A stretch of 64,000 nucleotides of DNA. Origin: Bugula neritina (lineage: Eukaryota > Bryozoa > Gymnolaemata > Cheilostomatida > Bugulidae). This document shows positions 10,601 to 24,071 of the stretch, piece after piece. The stretch lies in assembly GCA_964035545.1 (NCBI GenBank), contig OZ037766.1:11727722-11791721 (forward strand), given 5' to 3'. The translations under genes were made by a program, and so were the position numbers. The notes below the pieces were generated by a model. The model worked only from the letters and a program-made list of their open reading frames with translations. It ran no database searches and was not told where the DNA came from. The stretch's first letter is position 1; each line of letters opens with the position of its first letter.

Positions 10601-13600
10601 GAATTTTATCAAGCTTAGGCAGGAACCAGTTATGAGTTTACATGTACTTGAAGTTATTCCCCCTATGACCTAAAAACTTTAGTTTTATGACATCAACTTG
10701 ATGTCAGTATAGCCATCTTCAATTTGAGGTGTAAACATAAACTTAACTTTTTAGAGATTAATTGATGATTGGTAAACAGAGAGGTTATTATTGGTTCAAT
10801 TGAAGAGCTACTATGTAATATTTATAATATTATGCATGCATTTGTTAATTTGCAAACCTTCCATTTTTGGACAAGATATTATTGCCATAATATTCAGGAT
10901 GTTTATATATTCAAGATTGTTAATAAAAAAAAGTAGCATAACGCATGGTTTTTTCATGGAAGGGGAAATTGCCCAGGCAAACAAAAGTCAAATGCTCAAT
11001 AACAGCAAAATTATTTTTGTCATGCTTCCTCTTAATAATTTATTGATTTTAATACGGCTTTTGTCACTAAAAACATGGTTACATAATTATCAAGAATGAG
11101 ATATATGGACAATTTTTTTACTAGCTCCACTCTGCACACTATCAAATCTACAATGTAGTTGAACAAAGACAGGCTCACCATAATAACCTGTTTGGATTTT
11201 TGCAGAGCAATTCAACAATTTGTTTCGCTCCTTCACCAAAATATATCAATATTAAATTGCCAATTTTTAAAAAAACTTGAAGTTATATTTACTTGTTATT
11301 TGTTTTAGACTAGTAAGCATTATAATATTTCATGGGTGAGTTACCTAATATAGGAAGTTGTTCTACCTTGTATGATATACACGTTATGTAACTGTAACCT
11401 ATAGCTGTCTGAACTAGTACCAGATTTGCTGGTGGTCCTGCTAATAAACAAACTTGTTGTAAAATGTCCAGCAAAGCCTCTTTGTTGTGGCTGTTGGTTA
11501 TTTTCAGCCTGCAAGGACAGACTTTTATTGCATAATATATGCATGTTTGTGTATCTTAAATTAGATCAGCATGGTCACCATACTTTTAATTAGAATATAA
11601 GTTAAAACATAACAGTTTATGCCAGAAAGAAAATAATTAATTTTATTTTGCATATCCGCCTAATTAGTGTCATCTAACTGATGCTTTAACGGTATTGTTT
11701 ACTAGAACTAGGCAGTAAATTAAGAAACTAAATATAATTAATACATCACACTTTATTGGAATGTAGGTGTTGATCACAACTAAATGCAGTTCTTTGCAAC
11801 TTCTTCTTTGCTAGAATATTACCAACTATTTAAAATCTAACTTCTGGTTAGACCATTGACACATGAAGTGAGTTTTACTGAAAATAGTGCAATCTGTTTT
11901 TAAAAAATATTTTATGATTTTAGATTTCTCGAATAATTAAGGTGCAAAGGTTTTGTTCAACTAACAAGTAATTCTAAATATAAACTATAAAGAAAGTCCA
12001 AAAAGCAGTAGTCGGTCAAAGTGAAGGTCAATATATGTTTATATGTTTATTTACAACTCATAAGATATACATAAAATTCAAGCATTTTAAAGGAGATACC
12101 AGACTGTATTATATATATGCCATATAGTAACAATTGCTGAATATTCAAGAATGAAATTGCGTCTTATACTCGTAGCTATATTAAAATTATATTGGTATAA
12201 TTCACCATGCTGTTCTCAAAACATAATATAGTGTACAAAGCATTCTCAATGTTCTATACACAACGGTTAGTTGCAAGGCTCAGTCATTTTCAATTGTGAA
12301 ATCAAATAACAATATGTCAAGCTGGCAAATATTTATAATGTATGCATATAAAAGCTATGCAAAACTTTGATGACTGTAAAAGGCCTTGATTCTTATCATA
12401 ATTACAATGTTTCATTTTAGTTAGGTCAACTGCACTCCAAACCAAGTATAAAACTTAAGCAAAGTCAAAGTTGCCTATTATATGGAGATCGTGATTATCC
12501 CAGATATGCACTAACTTTTTCTATGACTATGGCACAAACAAAAATATTCACCTTCAAGTAGAAGGAGATACAGCATTCAAAACCTCTCTTAAATGAGTTA
12601 GTCAACTCAAGTTACTGTTTCCTGCCACACTGATACTGGTCCTGTATAAATTTAAAATACACTTCAAGTACAGCTCTTGTCTTCATAAAGGAACACAATG
12701 ATAACTTGACAATGTAAAGCAGGTTCAATTTTACTAAAGAAATCACTTTATTGACTTTCTAAAAACATGTTTTGTTATTTCCGAGAACTTTAATGCGTGT
12801 GAATACAGAATGCAAATTTAGCCGTCCCAATTTTTGGTATAAGTTATATACTCACTTATGTAATATAGGGGAAGAATAGCCAACTTAATACATTATATAC
12901 ATTTATGAGGCATTTACCAACAATGTAGTTGTGCGGTTATGTGGCCCTCTACATCATTCTGAGCCAATAAAGAAAGGCCTAATGTTTTCAGTTGGGTAAA
13001 GTTATAGACTATAGAGTATGAGCTCAACTATAATTTGAAATTCACAAAAATGGGAGGTGAGATCTAAATAATGAGCGAATTTTCTGCCATTTCAATATTC
13101 CAAGCATGTTCAAGTAATTGTGACAAGTTGAATTGTTTTATCTTTTAGTTATGATGAACATGTGTTTATCTGGGACACACGGCAAATGAAATCTCCCGTG
13201 ACAGACACACATATAGGAGGCGGGGTGTGGAGGTTGAAGTGGTCTCCACACAATGGAGATTTCCTATTGGCTGCTGGCATGCATAATGGATTTTCTGTAC
13301 TAGATTGTAAAGTTTCTTCACAAAGTTAGTATGTCAGAGTGTAGTAATTTTCCACTGTAAAATCAAGTATAGTTTTATGAACTTCAGTTGCTAGTAGCCA
13401 TACCCATTTAAGTTGCCTATTGATCTGTCAGCCTTTCAGAATAGATTTGAATTAGCTGGTAGGTGCTTCTACACTTGCTTCAATATTTAATCTTTAGAAT
13501 ACCATTTTATTTCAATTAATTAATATTTTTCATATTTGTATGAAAACTTTTAAGATCTGGGGGCTTTTCCATACCATTTGTAGGTCTAAAGGTTTTAGTT

Positions 13601-14541
13601 AGCCTGGAGTTCTCTAAATCTAAAATATAACTGGGTTCACTGCATACTTCCAAGTGTTACAAGTTATACATCTTTTAAGTCTAATGAAGTTTTGCCGCAC
13701 AGTGGTCCAACATGTTTTGAAATTTCAATTTTAAAGTGTGTAAGTGATAAGCCAAATTTTGTAATATTTTGCATTGAAGCAATAATTTAGTGAGTAGCAA
13801 ATTCTTTTACATTTGATCAATTTTTCTACAGAATTTTCTATTTTAATTTAAGAATATTTTACTGTATCCCCTTTAAACAATAGTCCATGGCAACCTATAC
13901 AATTTTAATAGCTTTTAAGATTATTTTAAGTTATGTACAATATAGTGTAATTTAAAGCTCCTACAACCATAGTAACACTTAGTGAATCTTATTTCTATTA
14001 GCTAACAGTTGGTGTAATAATTTGTTCTTTGCTTGATTTATTATGTATAGTGGAGCATTTTTGCTTGCATATAGTTACAAAAAGTAATGTAAATATTATG
14101 TCTTCGAATTTAAAAATTGTCATTCACTAGGATTTGTTAAAAAAGATGTTTTTTCCTAGAAACAAAAGCATAATACTAGATATAAATTTGGGAGTTAATT
14201 ATCTGTTTCAAACTGTTAAAAGTATAGTGAAATTTAGATTTATACAACAGAAGTTATTAGCGTTGACTATATTTTGAAGTTTGCTCTATTTTTGATAAAT
14301 GTGAGCGTACATATATAGAATTAATGATGACTTTGTTGATGGATATTACTGGTTGAATTATTAAATGAAGCATCTAAGTTGGGGAACCTTTCTTTTAGAT
14401 GATCAGCCAATCATAGCAAAGTACACAGAGCACAAGTCATTAGCTTATGGATCTGACTGGTCACATGGTGAAGAGTTGGGTTTGATTGCATCCTGCTCCT
14501 TTTATGACCACTTGTTACATTTATGGAAACTTAGTATATGA
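7613..14541 (+). CDS. DPH7: Diphthine methyltransferase DPH7 (WDR85), WD-repeat protein
   Basis: Seven exons: 7613-7756, 7885-8029, 8282-8384, 8791-8936, 9615-9750, 13149-13324, 14399-14541. Phases match throughout and give 330 residues with a TGA stop. The N-terminus carries the family signature [13 protein letters not shown] followed by CGTYQL. WD blades end in LKVWDLR and VFIWDTR, with the DPH7-typical [11 protein letters not shown] and the C-terminal AYGSDWS and [18 protein letters not shown]7 removes the methyl ester from methylated diphthine on elongation factor 2, allowing the last amidation step of diphthamide synthesis; it acts in the cytosol. The protein is shorter than the human one (about 450 residues), so one blade or a loop is reduced. 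One intron (9751-13148) is 3.4 kb while the first three are 128-406 bp. Donors GTTAGT are used at 8937 and 13325. Confidence 0.93.
9751..13148 (+). other. DPH7 intron 5, no gene seen
   Basis: 3.4 kb of AT-rich intron. The open frames at 10040-10261, 10791-11099 and 11341-11544 show no family motif and are best treated as chance. A small hairpin (TGACATCAAGTTGATGTCA-like) sits near 10688-10706. Confidence 0.7.
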
Positions 14542-14573
14542 ATCAACTGCTCTATTCAGCAAGAGCGACATTC

Positions 14574-14579
14574 AATAAA
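14574..14579 (+). promoter_or_regulatory. Poly(A) signal of DPH7
   Basis: AATAAA 33 nt after the DPH7 stop codon, giving a very short 3' UTR. Confidence 0.75.
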
Positions 14580-16130
14580 TGCCCTGCACCACAGAACTAG
14601 TATTCTTGGAAGTTGAAATCAAGTAGTCACTGAATCTTTAATCTACATTAAAGTTTGCAGGAGTATTTTTCTATATATAATTCTGAGTTGATGAGTTTTC
14701 AAATGTATTATGATATTTATACAGTACGCTCCATTTATGCACAACAAGTCCACAAATGATGCAGAACCTCTCAAGCTGTTCGGTATGTGAGAGTTATCAC
14801 AAGTCAGTGGGCTAACTTTAGTTCTTGGAACATGCATTGCCTACCTTAAAACTGTTCTTCATCACAATTTTTTAAAATTTTGAAAAAAGAGTTCAAGACT
14901 CATAAATAATGATGTAAATGAAATAATGCTCATAAAAGTTGCACAGCTTCTTTTTCAGAAGCATGCATTTTGCAGTTAAACTTGCAAGATTTGGTACACA
15001 CCTAGGACTGGCTAAGTTTTACATAGGTTTACAGGGCACCCTTCAAAGGTCTTCAGAAGAAAGAAAAAAGATTCCAGCATTGCTTTTTTGTTATAACTTA
15101 ACTTTATTTGACAGGAAAATTGCAATTCTTGCCTCAGTGCTTTTCTTTCAGATAATGGTTGGTTTAGAGTCACAAGTTTTCAATAATCCCCAACAGTTAT
15201 TACATATTAATGTATCGATTTATAAATGCTTGTCCACATTCAGATTTTTTTCCAAAATCTCAGTCATTTTACGTAGCCACTATTTTCAGAAAGCTGATGT
15301 TGCTTAAAGCATGGCCAGCTTTATATGTTCAAAAATGTCTGAATAATGCAACATATTTAAAACCAGAATATTCCCATCTGTTGAGCGAGTTAAAAATTAT
15401 TTACGCACAGTAAGAAGCATTTTGTGACCAGGTTGGCTGCAAGCATAAGAGAAAAAACTACTCTTATTGAGATCTCAAGCTTTTGTCAGCAATTAACAGT
15501 ACCTGTATTATAAAAGTCTATGCCTCAATGTCTTTTTATATCATAATCCAGTTTTGGTGATGGCCAGTTTTAGCAGCTGTTTTTAATGCAAGTGTCCTAA
15601 TGTGGACAGGCTTTAACAGAGTTTGATTATTATGTTCTACTGCCTTATAAAATGTATTCGGGTTTTGGTGCAAATCTAGATTTAATTTGATATACTTAAG
15701 AGTGACTGTTCCCATTAAATGCATGCCAGCATGCTAGTGGGAGGCTGCCACTTTTCTTAATTATTTATATGCATGGTGACTTTTTTTAAATATTGTATTG
15801 TAAATTTGTGCATTTCTGTATGGTGGGTGCAAGTAGATACAATAGATTTTATTTGCTAATTCAATGTTTACACAGCTTCGAGTTAATCACAGTAGCTAAT
15901 TATAGATAACAAGTCCATTAATAGGTAATGGTACAATAACAGTGTATCAAAATAGAATGTCACAATCACAGCTCAGAGTTGAATAAGCTAAATACACAAA
16001 TTGTAATTTTAGAAAAACACGAACATTTCTAGTTGACTTGTTTGAATGTTTCAAATAACTGGGTTACTTGTGAACTGCAAGTCTATGCAAGCTGCACACA
16101 ATGTAGAGTGATGCTAAAAGCTGTCCAAAA

Positions 16131-16139
16131 TGTTTTCAG
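16131..16139 (+). promoter_or_regulatory. 3' splice-site-like sequence before the receptor start
   Basis: TGTTTTCAG ends 17 nt before the ATG at 16157. It repeats the arrangement seen before CDK2AP1 and DPH7 and supports this ATG as the true start. Confidence 0.5.
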
Positions 16140-16156
16140 TGAGACACGCTCGATCA

Positions 16157-19100
16157 ATGCTGTGTGGATTTGTTTTTATAAATTATGGTATATGCTTCCA
16201 ACTGGACCAGTTCACTACTGAAACACGTAAGTATAATTCCACATAGTATACACGCACCAATAGTTGGGGTATTGAAGGCTTAAATATGATCAAACACAGG
16301 GATTACTAATTCAAATTTTAAATGTTTAAAAATTAATAAAGAAACTGTAAGCTCATATATTAGTTTTGTGTTGCAGTGCCAATATTTGGAGTGACTGAGC
16401 CAAACAAAGCAGAATCTGGGTTTGATACTAATCCCTACCATGATTCCAGGGTGAACGCTGAGACAAAACTTATTCGAGCAATCTTCAGGTATGTGTTAAT
16501 AGTGTTCACCTTGAATATGAGTGTTAAATCTTATCACTCATACTAAAAGAACATTAAATCTATATAAACTAGATATTGGTTCTTCCTAAAAAATAGCTCT
16601 GTTCAAATTTGTTGGTTATCAAATTTAAACTTTTTTGTCTCATAGAATTTGCACCTTTGGTTTATAGTTTTATAATGTAACATAGTATCTTGAAAAATTA
16701 AAAAAATTTTTTATAAAATCATTTTTTTCTGGAAACAATTCATTGTAGTATGTTGATTGCTGCACATTAAAGAAAAGCATCTAAAAGTAAATTGCTCATC
16801 GACTATATTATGGATTAATTTTCACCTTTTTTAAATTTTTAACAACCAACTTGAAAACTTTGTAATGGAAAGAACATCCTCAAAACTGTAACATCATTTA
16901 ATGAGTATTTAAGTGTGTCAATGCCTGTAAGTGAAGATTAAAATATATACTTGGTGTCAGACACAAATGGCTTGTGATGTAAGGAGTCGTGCATACGTGG
17001 TAAAAGCTGGCTAAGTGTTGTATGTTCAGTACTTATTAGCAAATTTCATTAGTATTTACAGAAGTTCTGCACAGATATAGTAATTGCAGTTTTTATATTT
17101 GATTTCAGTTTTCCAATGAAACAGCAATATTTTTTGTCTAAACATTAGATTTTTTAGCAAAATATTTTTTTCTTTTAGCAAGGCAGTGTACTAGGCTTAG
17201 TATTAAAGTTCTAATGAATATAGTACATTTAAGAAAGAAATGGAAAGAAATTAGGATATCATATTTCAAATGGTGTTGTCATTGCATGTTATTTAAATAA
17301 TATATTATACTATAAGTAAAACTTTTAAACAATGTTTAAGATGCTAAAGCTTCAAAGTATTTGTTTAGAGACTATGACCATGTATCTAGGCCTGTGCTCA
17401 ACATTTCAAAAAGTGTAGAAGTTGCCTTTGGATACCGTCTCCTTAGCATTCAACTAGTGAGTAGTGTTATTTTATTTTATTTTAGTTGTATACTTTATTT
17501 TGGGAGGTAATGATATATGAAATTCTACGCACTGCAATGAGCTAGCTATCCATAATGCATCTCTAATACAAACTTCCTTTAAGTAGGTTACACACTAAAT
17601 ATGTACTGTAAGTTTGATTTATAACATAAATATGGTAACTAAAAGCGAAGTATATTTTTCAGAGAGCCATTGTTATTTAATTTTATTTACAAAAACATCT
17701 AACTTTTACTTGGTGATATTAGTATTCCACTTGTATTATTGCAACCGATAAAAACACTTAAATGTATAAGTTTTATTTTACCAATTACATAAGTTATCTT
17801 CTTTTAAAAAGCATTCTTCTGCCATTGTGTTTTGTATTTAACATATTGCTGTAAATTGGCAAAGATTACTTTTCAGTATCGCCCTTACAGCTAAAAATAA
17901 CCATTAATTCATTCATGAAACCATATAGACTATGCATAGAAAATCCAGAACTCTGTACCTAACTAAGGATCTCACCTACTTGCTAACTGAGTCACATGAC
18001 CCCAACTTGAACTCCAAAACCCAAATTTAAAAACAAATTAACGATTCTTCACTCAATAAGTCACTCCGGTGTTGTTAAGTTTCCATCACTGTGAAAACCA
18101 CTGATGGGGAATCAGGTTGAGAGCTGTTTGCTTCATATGCTGCATGGTTTTGGAGATTTTTAAAGTAGTGAAGAGGTAGTTATGACCAGAAGCCCATTGC
18201 GAATGAATCTAGTGGGATTCAAACCCATCCGTGATCTATACATCTTTTCTTGATCGGCTCAAACCACTGCACCAAGTTACTCCCTACACAACATTTAATC
18301 AATTTTTAATAGATTAATTTGTACTGAATATTTAGAGTGTGGAAATAAAACAAAAAGAGCAACATTGTATTCTTTAACGTATGAAGTAGAGTTGCTTTTT
18401 TTACACAAATTGTATAAAGGTTTGCAACAATTTTTTAAATAAAATGTGAAAAAGATCAATTTCCGTGTATAGATTTTGAATATGTGTGGGTGTTTTTGGT
18501 CTATTTAAAGTTTGGTAAAACAAAATATGAAGTTTCATAAACATACTCGATGTCTACAGTTGAAAGTACAAAAACCACAGGAGAGTTGTCTACTATTTAT
18601 ACTTAAACATTTGCACTCCAACAGTATAAGTGTTAGCTTTATAAACTCTGACACAGAAGTTGCTGTAATGTAGAGCAAAAGGATTAATGTACCACTTACT
18701 GACTTATACTTATACCCGCATCAGTTTTTTAATTCTAATTTATATTTAAAATCTTCTAATGAATCTAGTCAAAATATTATATTTTAGCTAACTGAAAATT
18801 GTTTCTCTAAATTAATTTTGACTCAACTTTTTGACAAAATAACTAGAGTAAACCACTTATATGTTGTTAACAATATTTTTCAATCAATTTGCATTACAAA
18901 CTGGCTTATGTAACATGCATGATGTATATTTGTTAAATTTTATAATGGATATAGTTATGCTGAAAACTAATGGAAGCAGACAATTTTCAAAAGTTCAATG
19001 TTTTATATATGTTTTTTAAATTTATTCTGTATATATACTATGTGTGTGCCAACTTTTTTTTATATTACTTAATTGTAAGTTTGAGTTAACCCATGAAACC

Positions 19101-22100
19101 TAAATCCACTGACTCCAAGTACTGATAAATCTACAGACCAAAAAGGTGCTGAGGAATACTTCCGACATACTCAAAGTTGCTCATATATATTATTTATTGT
19201 TTGTATTTTAGAATGAAGTCGATCAGTTATTGACTAGCTTTGTGTGGTTGCCTCATGTAAGTCACTCTTTCATCATTTATATGACAAATTAATTTACTTT
19301 ACAGTACATCTTAGCTGCAGAAAACATTTCTACTCTAGTGTTCAGTTTTTATGTTATTGTTTGAGTTAAAATGAGTCATTATGGTTGGGTGCAAATTAGT
19401 TTTAATCTGCAAGTTGCAAAACCTTCAAGAATAATAACCTAATAGAAGCTCAGAGGTATTACAGCCATGTATATTCAGTTAAAATAGTTGAAATATTGTA
19501 TACTATGCTGTTCATGTTATGCAAATTGAGCTAAGGGCATAATATCCTATGTACGTGAATTTAATTTGTATCAGTAAAACTTTTATTATTTTGTTGTAAA
19601 TAGTATTTAGTAAAAATTTTTTTATAAAATCAACAGCGTTGGAGAGATGAACGGCTGACATGGGATCCTGCCCTACACGCTGGTATCGAAACAATAATTA
19701 TACCAAACAAGATGCTTTGGCTACCAGACACTTTCCTCTATCAGAGGTTCGTTGCTTCTTTGGACATTTTACAAAAAAGTTTCCTAACTCATGTTATATA
19801 AATGAAATACTTGTAAGTGAAGATATCAACAATACATGTTCTGTCCCATTGACACTGATACTTTATTGCTCCGGTCAGCATTTGAGTAACTGGAGCATTT
19901 CAAGCTAAAGACTTTTAGGTCAATTACACCAACATATATTCAGTTCTTTGGTTTGTTCATTTTCCGATTATGTAAGTTTTGTAATAATAATAGGCATATA
20001 TCATGCATGACTGCATAATAAGCTATAGCTTATATAACTTTCCTGAATACTTATTTTAAAAAAGCTGCATGGCAATATATATCCTTATTGTGGTGACAAG
20101 GTTTATGCAACAATCGATGCAAAACATTTTTAACACATAGAAGCACATAATTAATGAAACTGAAATTTTTGTATCTGCAGTTATGTTACATAAGTTACAA
20201 CAAATTCCCAGCTTCTTTTTATCATGATTAAAAAGAAGACAATTCCTAATAATTAATGCAAAACCTGAATGTTTGCTGTTTGATAATTAGTAAAACCACT
20301 AAGCTAGCTAACTCATTTATTATTATGGTGTATAAATCAACAAACAAATTTACAAGTAAGATACAGAGAAAGAAAAGTTTACTTACTAACTTTCTTTCAT
20401 TTCATATATCATAAAATGGTCAGGTAGGTATATTGCCAATAGGTGAAATTTGAGTTCACTTTGTCATAGTTTTAATATTTCATAATGTTAGTGATATTAT
20501 ATTGCATTTTTCAATTTTATTTCTTGTAAATAATTTTAGTTCTGATGATTCTGGTTATGTTACATCATTTGACCGAGTGCCTCTGGAATTTACCGGAATG
20601 ATGGAATGGTGGCCATCTGCTATACTACTCAGTCCTTGTATCATAGATGTCACATTCTTTCCCTTTGATTACCAGAAATGCTCTTTGACTATTGGTCCTT
20701 GGGGATACCATAGCAAGCAGGTAATAAACAGATTACAGAGCTTTCTAAAACTGCTAAAATGCTATATAGGATAGTTTGCTATATATTTTATACTAATATT
20801 TTGTGCTTGAAGATATAAGAAAATTGAATTATGTAAGTATAGCTGTATAGGAGTATAATGTAGTATAGTAGTGATGTAGTGGTTAAAGTGCTAGCCTAGT
20901 AAACACAAGGTTAGTGTTTTGAGACCAAACACCATGGTGATGTTAGGAAGAGCATTCAGTTATAATTGCTCCTGTGTAAGATATGAATAAATTCTTAGCC
21001 CGCTTTAAAAAACCCCTTTCCACCAGGAATTTTCACAGAAATAATGGTTTTATACTGTATTGAAGGTGAATTACACATTAATGGACACGGAAGCTAACCT
21101 AGAGAGATACACTGAAAGTGGAGCTTGGGAGTTGCTGAAGACTAGCATTGATAGAGAAGTGCAGTTTTATCCAGAACTGAATATGAGTTACACTCTGATT
21201 GACATTACAATTAAGTTGAAGAGGAAAGCCTTATACTACACACTCAATATTCTTATACCTTGCATTCTGTTGAACGCACTTGGTATTGGTCTCTTTATTT
21301 TACCTGCTGATAGCGGAGAAAAAGTGAGCTTTGGTCTTGGCATATTACTCACGGTGTTTGTATTTGCTATCCTGGTAAATGAGAATATACCAAAGACTTC
21401 TGACTACACTCCTGTAATGGGTTAGTTAATTTGAATGTACTTATAATAGCTTACAGTTGCTATTCATAGTATCCATAACAGAAATTACTAAAGAGCTTTA
21501 GTAGGAATAATTAAATTAAAGCATTTTTGGCATGATTTTTTTCCCTCAATAAATTATTTAGCTCAAGACATTAAATTAAACCAAGTCAAGTTAGATACTT
21601 TCTTGCTTCCCAAATTTTCATCAGCATTCAATATTTATATCCCTTACAATAAGTATCTACACTGTTTATAATATGTGTAATTAAACCTAAAATATTTCAT
21701 GAAATGTTGTAAATTTACATGCATAGCGAATTTCAAGCTCACCAAATTTTATGTATAAAAACAGTCTTTATTTAAGTTACTTATTAATGTAAAGTATCTA
21801 TTGCATGTTTTATTAAAAACTGTTTTTTATCCATCATAACTGTATACTTATAATAAAAATGGCACAATATTTTATACAGTCTCTCAGTTGCACTGTTGGT
21901 TATATATTGAAAATATTTTTCAGGTATATATCTGGTTATTATCATGAGCATGATCTCTTTCTCCCTCTTTATTGCAATCGTCATTGAAAATCTTCACCAC
22001 CGAAGGCCTAAGCTGAAACCAGTTCCCAAATGGGTTCGATTTCTGTTTCTAGGAAGGTTTCCGAAATGGCTGGGAATTGAACTGCCCAAGGTACAGCATA

Positions 22101-23485
22101 GCTATTGAAATATTCAATCTGACTAAATTTTGAATTTGCAACTTAAAAAAATGTAATCTTCGCCATTCTCATATATTTTCGCAGTAATCTTTGAAAATTG
22201 TGGTATACCTCAAATACAAATTAAGTTGAAAAAAACTGCTTCGCCTGTAATTTTACCTTTTTATTTGTGGAAATGATAGATTTTGATTTATGCTATTGAA
22301 CTTACTTTTAAAGCATATTGCAAAATACTTATTCTAATATTGGTTATTTATTGTAGTATATCTAGTTTATCCATTGAACTACAGATTCATACTTTCAACA
22401 TAAAGCATGGCAAGATTTTGCTACACACCCAAAAAACTCAAAACAAACAAAATATGCAGTGACTAGAGCACTTTTTGCTAGTGACTACCTCATATTTTGC
22501 TAAAAATATGCATCTAACTACTATGTAATTAGTGTTACTGTGTTAGAGAAATTAGGCGTTGAAGTGACCAAGATTGTTGCCAACTGTATTGCTCTTTTGA
22601 CTGAGAGAGTCCATAGTACAAATTTCGTATATTATTTGAACCAAGCTTTTAAATAGGTTTGATTTTTATTCATAATTTACATAATATATGCCATGAAATT
22701 CATAGATGGCTAGTTCTCAATAAATATTTTATAATACAGCAGGAACTCTTTTATTGTTTTGCAGCTTCCCCTGTTTACATCATTTTCAAACCAAGGGCTA
22801 ACGCCAAAGAAAAAAAGGCGTGTCAAGATGTTTAGAAGACTGATGAGCCTAGCTAAAAAGACAGACACACCCAGTAAGGAAATGGAAGAGTCCGTCCAAT
22901 TGGCAAGTTTATCCAATGTTATTACTATGAGTTATTGGGATGCACCACGTATAGAGTATTTCATGCAACTAGCAATTTGTAAGCTTTCAACTATAATACG
23001 TATGTTTTATAAGAATGACTAATAGACTGTTTATAGCAAGTTACAGCTCTCTGCTTATTTTAGTGCAGCAAATGTGAAAGTGCTCTAGCTACTCGTGCCA
23101 GAAAACTGTTTTGTCCTCAAAATCTCGTCACAACTCAATTACATGTAAAAGCACTATTTAATTTTAACATAAATTCATCAATCTGGTTAGCATATTAAGC
23201 TCCTATGGTACGTTGTAGAACATTCAAAACGAATGCAGCAACCATTCAAGTCAAGAGAATGGAGGAATAGAGAACTTAAATTTTACACACTCTCCAAGTG
23301 AACAAGAGCGGCTACAAGATGCTTACAAGAACATGCCATTTGATGAAAAAGACAATGATGAATGGATATTGGTAGCTTTAGTCTTGGACAAACTACTTGG
23401 TTGGATTTCTTTGGCCTTGATAATACTGACAACCAGCGTAGTAGTCATTATTGTACCCCTTTATCAAGCCCAAAGGCATTACTGA
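16157..23485 (+). CDS. Nicotinic acetylcholine receptor-like subunit, non-alpha type
   Basis: Exons: 16157-16226 (leader, less certain), 16377-16488, 17369-17456, 19212-19256, 19637-19746, 20540-20720, 21066-21420, 21924-22090, 22765 to about 22917-22948, and 23219-23485 with TGA. Phases match through 22090. The 45-bp exon (NEVDQLLTSFVWLPH) is a classic receptor exon. Landmarks: loop A WLPDTFLYQ; WWPSAI before the Cys-loop, C-IIDVTFFPFDYQK-C with 13 residues between cysteines; loop B GPWGYH; M1 LNILIPCILLNALGIGLF; M2 with SGEKVSFG, whose Glu marks a cation-selective pore; M3 in the 21924 exon; M4 WISLALIILTTSVVVIIVP. The vicinal Cys pair of loop C is absent (FYPELNMSYTLID), so this is not an alpha-type principal face. 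It would form a pentameric plasma-membrane channel with other subunits. The junction inside the M3-M4 loop is unresolved: good donors leave phase 1 while the 23219 acceptor needs phase 0. Confidence 0.92.
17457..19211 (+). other. Receptor intron 3
   Basis: 1.75 kb AT-rich intron holding one minus-strand SINE (listed separately). No coding signal otherwise. Confidence 0.7.
18060..18292 (-). mobile_element. tRNA-derived SINE, family 2
   Basis: On the minus strand the element opens with a good A-box-like segment (GGTGCAGTGGTTTGAGC) and a near-consensus B box (GGGTTTGAATCCC), a spacing typical of a tRNA head. About 170 bp of unrelated body follows, ending CCGGAGTGA. The body is not shared with family 1 (2827-3017), so this is a different family. 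Confidence 0.8.
20871..21046 (+). mobile_element. tRNA-derived SINE, family 1, copy B
   Basis: Head GATGTAGTGGTTAAAGTGCTAG, B-box remnant TTTTGAGACC, body GATGTTAGGAAGAGCATTC and AATTGCTCCTGTG, tail AGGAATTTTCACAG. It matches the copy at 2827-3017 along its length. It ends only about 20 bp before the receptor exon starting at 21066, so the retroposon supplies most of the 3' end of that intron. Confidence 0.85.
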
Positions 23486-23761
23486 AATAAGCTGAATAAT
23501 ATTTCACCCACTTATGCTAATTTTTTGTAGACAGATGCCGGTACAAATACACCGTGAATTTTTTTAAATCTCTCAACAGAATGTTGGTTGTTCTATGCAA
23601 CATGTATTGTTTTTCTCTTTCATAACTATCAAAATTAATTCCCAGCAAACACGACCTGCTCAAAAGATTCTGCATTGGGACATTTCTGCTGGTAGATTGC
23701 AAGGTTCCAGCACCCTTCCCAGCTAGCAAAATAGTTTATAGGAATATTGATTTTCTAGATA

Positions 23762-23767
23762 AATAAA
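23762..23767 (+). promoter_or_regulatory. Probable poly(A) signal of the receptor gene
   Basis: AATAAA within GATAAATAAATAACG, 277 nt after the receptor stop codon; no earlier canonical hexamer was seen. Confidence 0.5.
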
Positions 23768-24071
23768 TAACGCAAGAAGCAAATTTTGATGCTTATATCT
23801 TCAACTTATCAACTTCTAGCTCTTGCTGTGCTCGAACATGTGAAACAATTTGTTGATTAATAAGTTCAATTTATTATAAGCTCATAAACATAGACAACGT
23901 ATTGCAATATTGGTAACAAAATAACAAAAAGAAAAAAACTTAATTTGATAATTCAAAATTATTTAATAAATAGTTCACATCCAGGAGCCAATCATTCATT
24001 GAATCTAAAATAGAATTATAACGCATACAGTTTCAGGATTATGTTGAACAGATTTGGTTTAACAGTATGAA

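Larger units (their letters stand above)
14542..16156 (+). other. Gap between DPH7 and the receptor gene
   Basis: Holds the DPH7 3' UTR with an AATAAA at 14574-14579. The remaining 1.5 kb has no recognisable gene; the 122-codon frame at 14939-15307 begins with TTG, matches no family I know and has no splice logic around it. Confidence 0.65.

Noticed and set aside
14939-15307. 122-codon plus-strand open frame
   Set aside because: Starts with TTG, no recognisable motif or domain, composition like surrounding intergenic DNA, and no splice sites fitting a neighbour.
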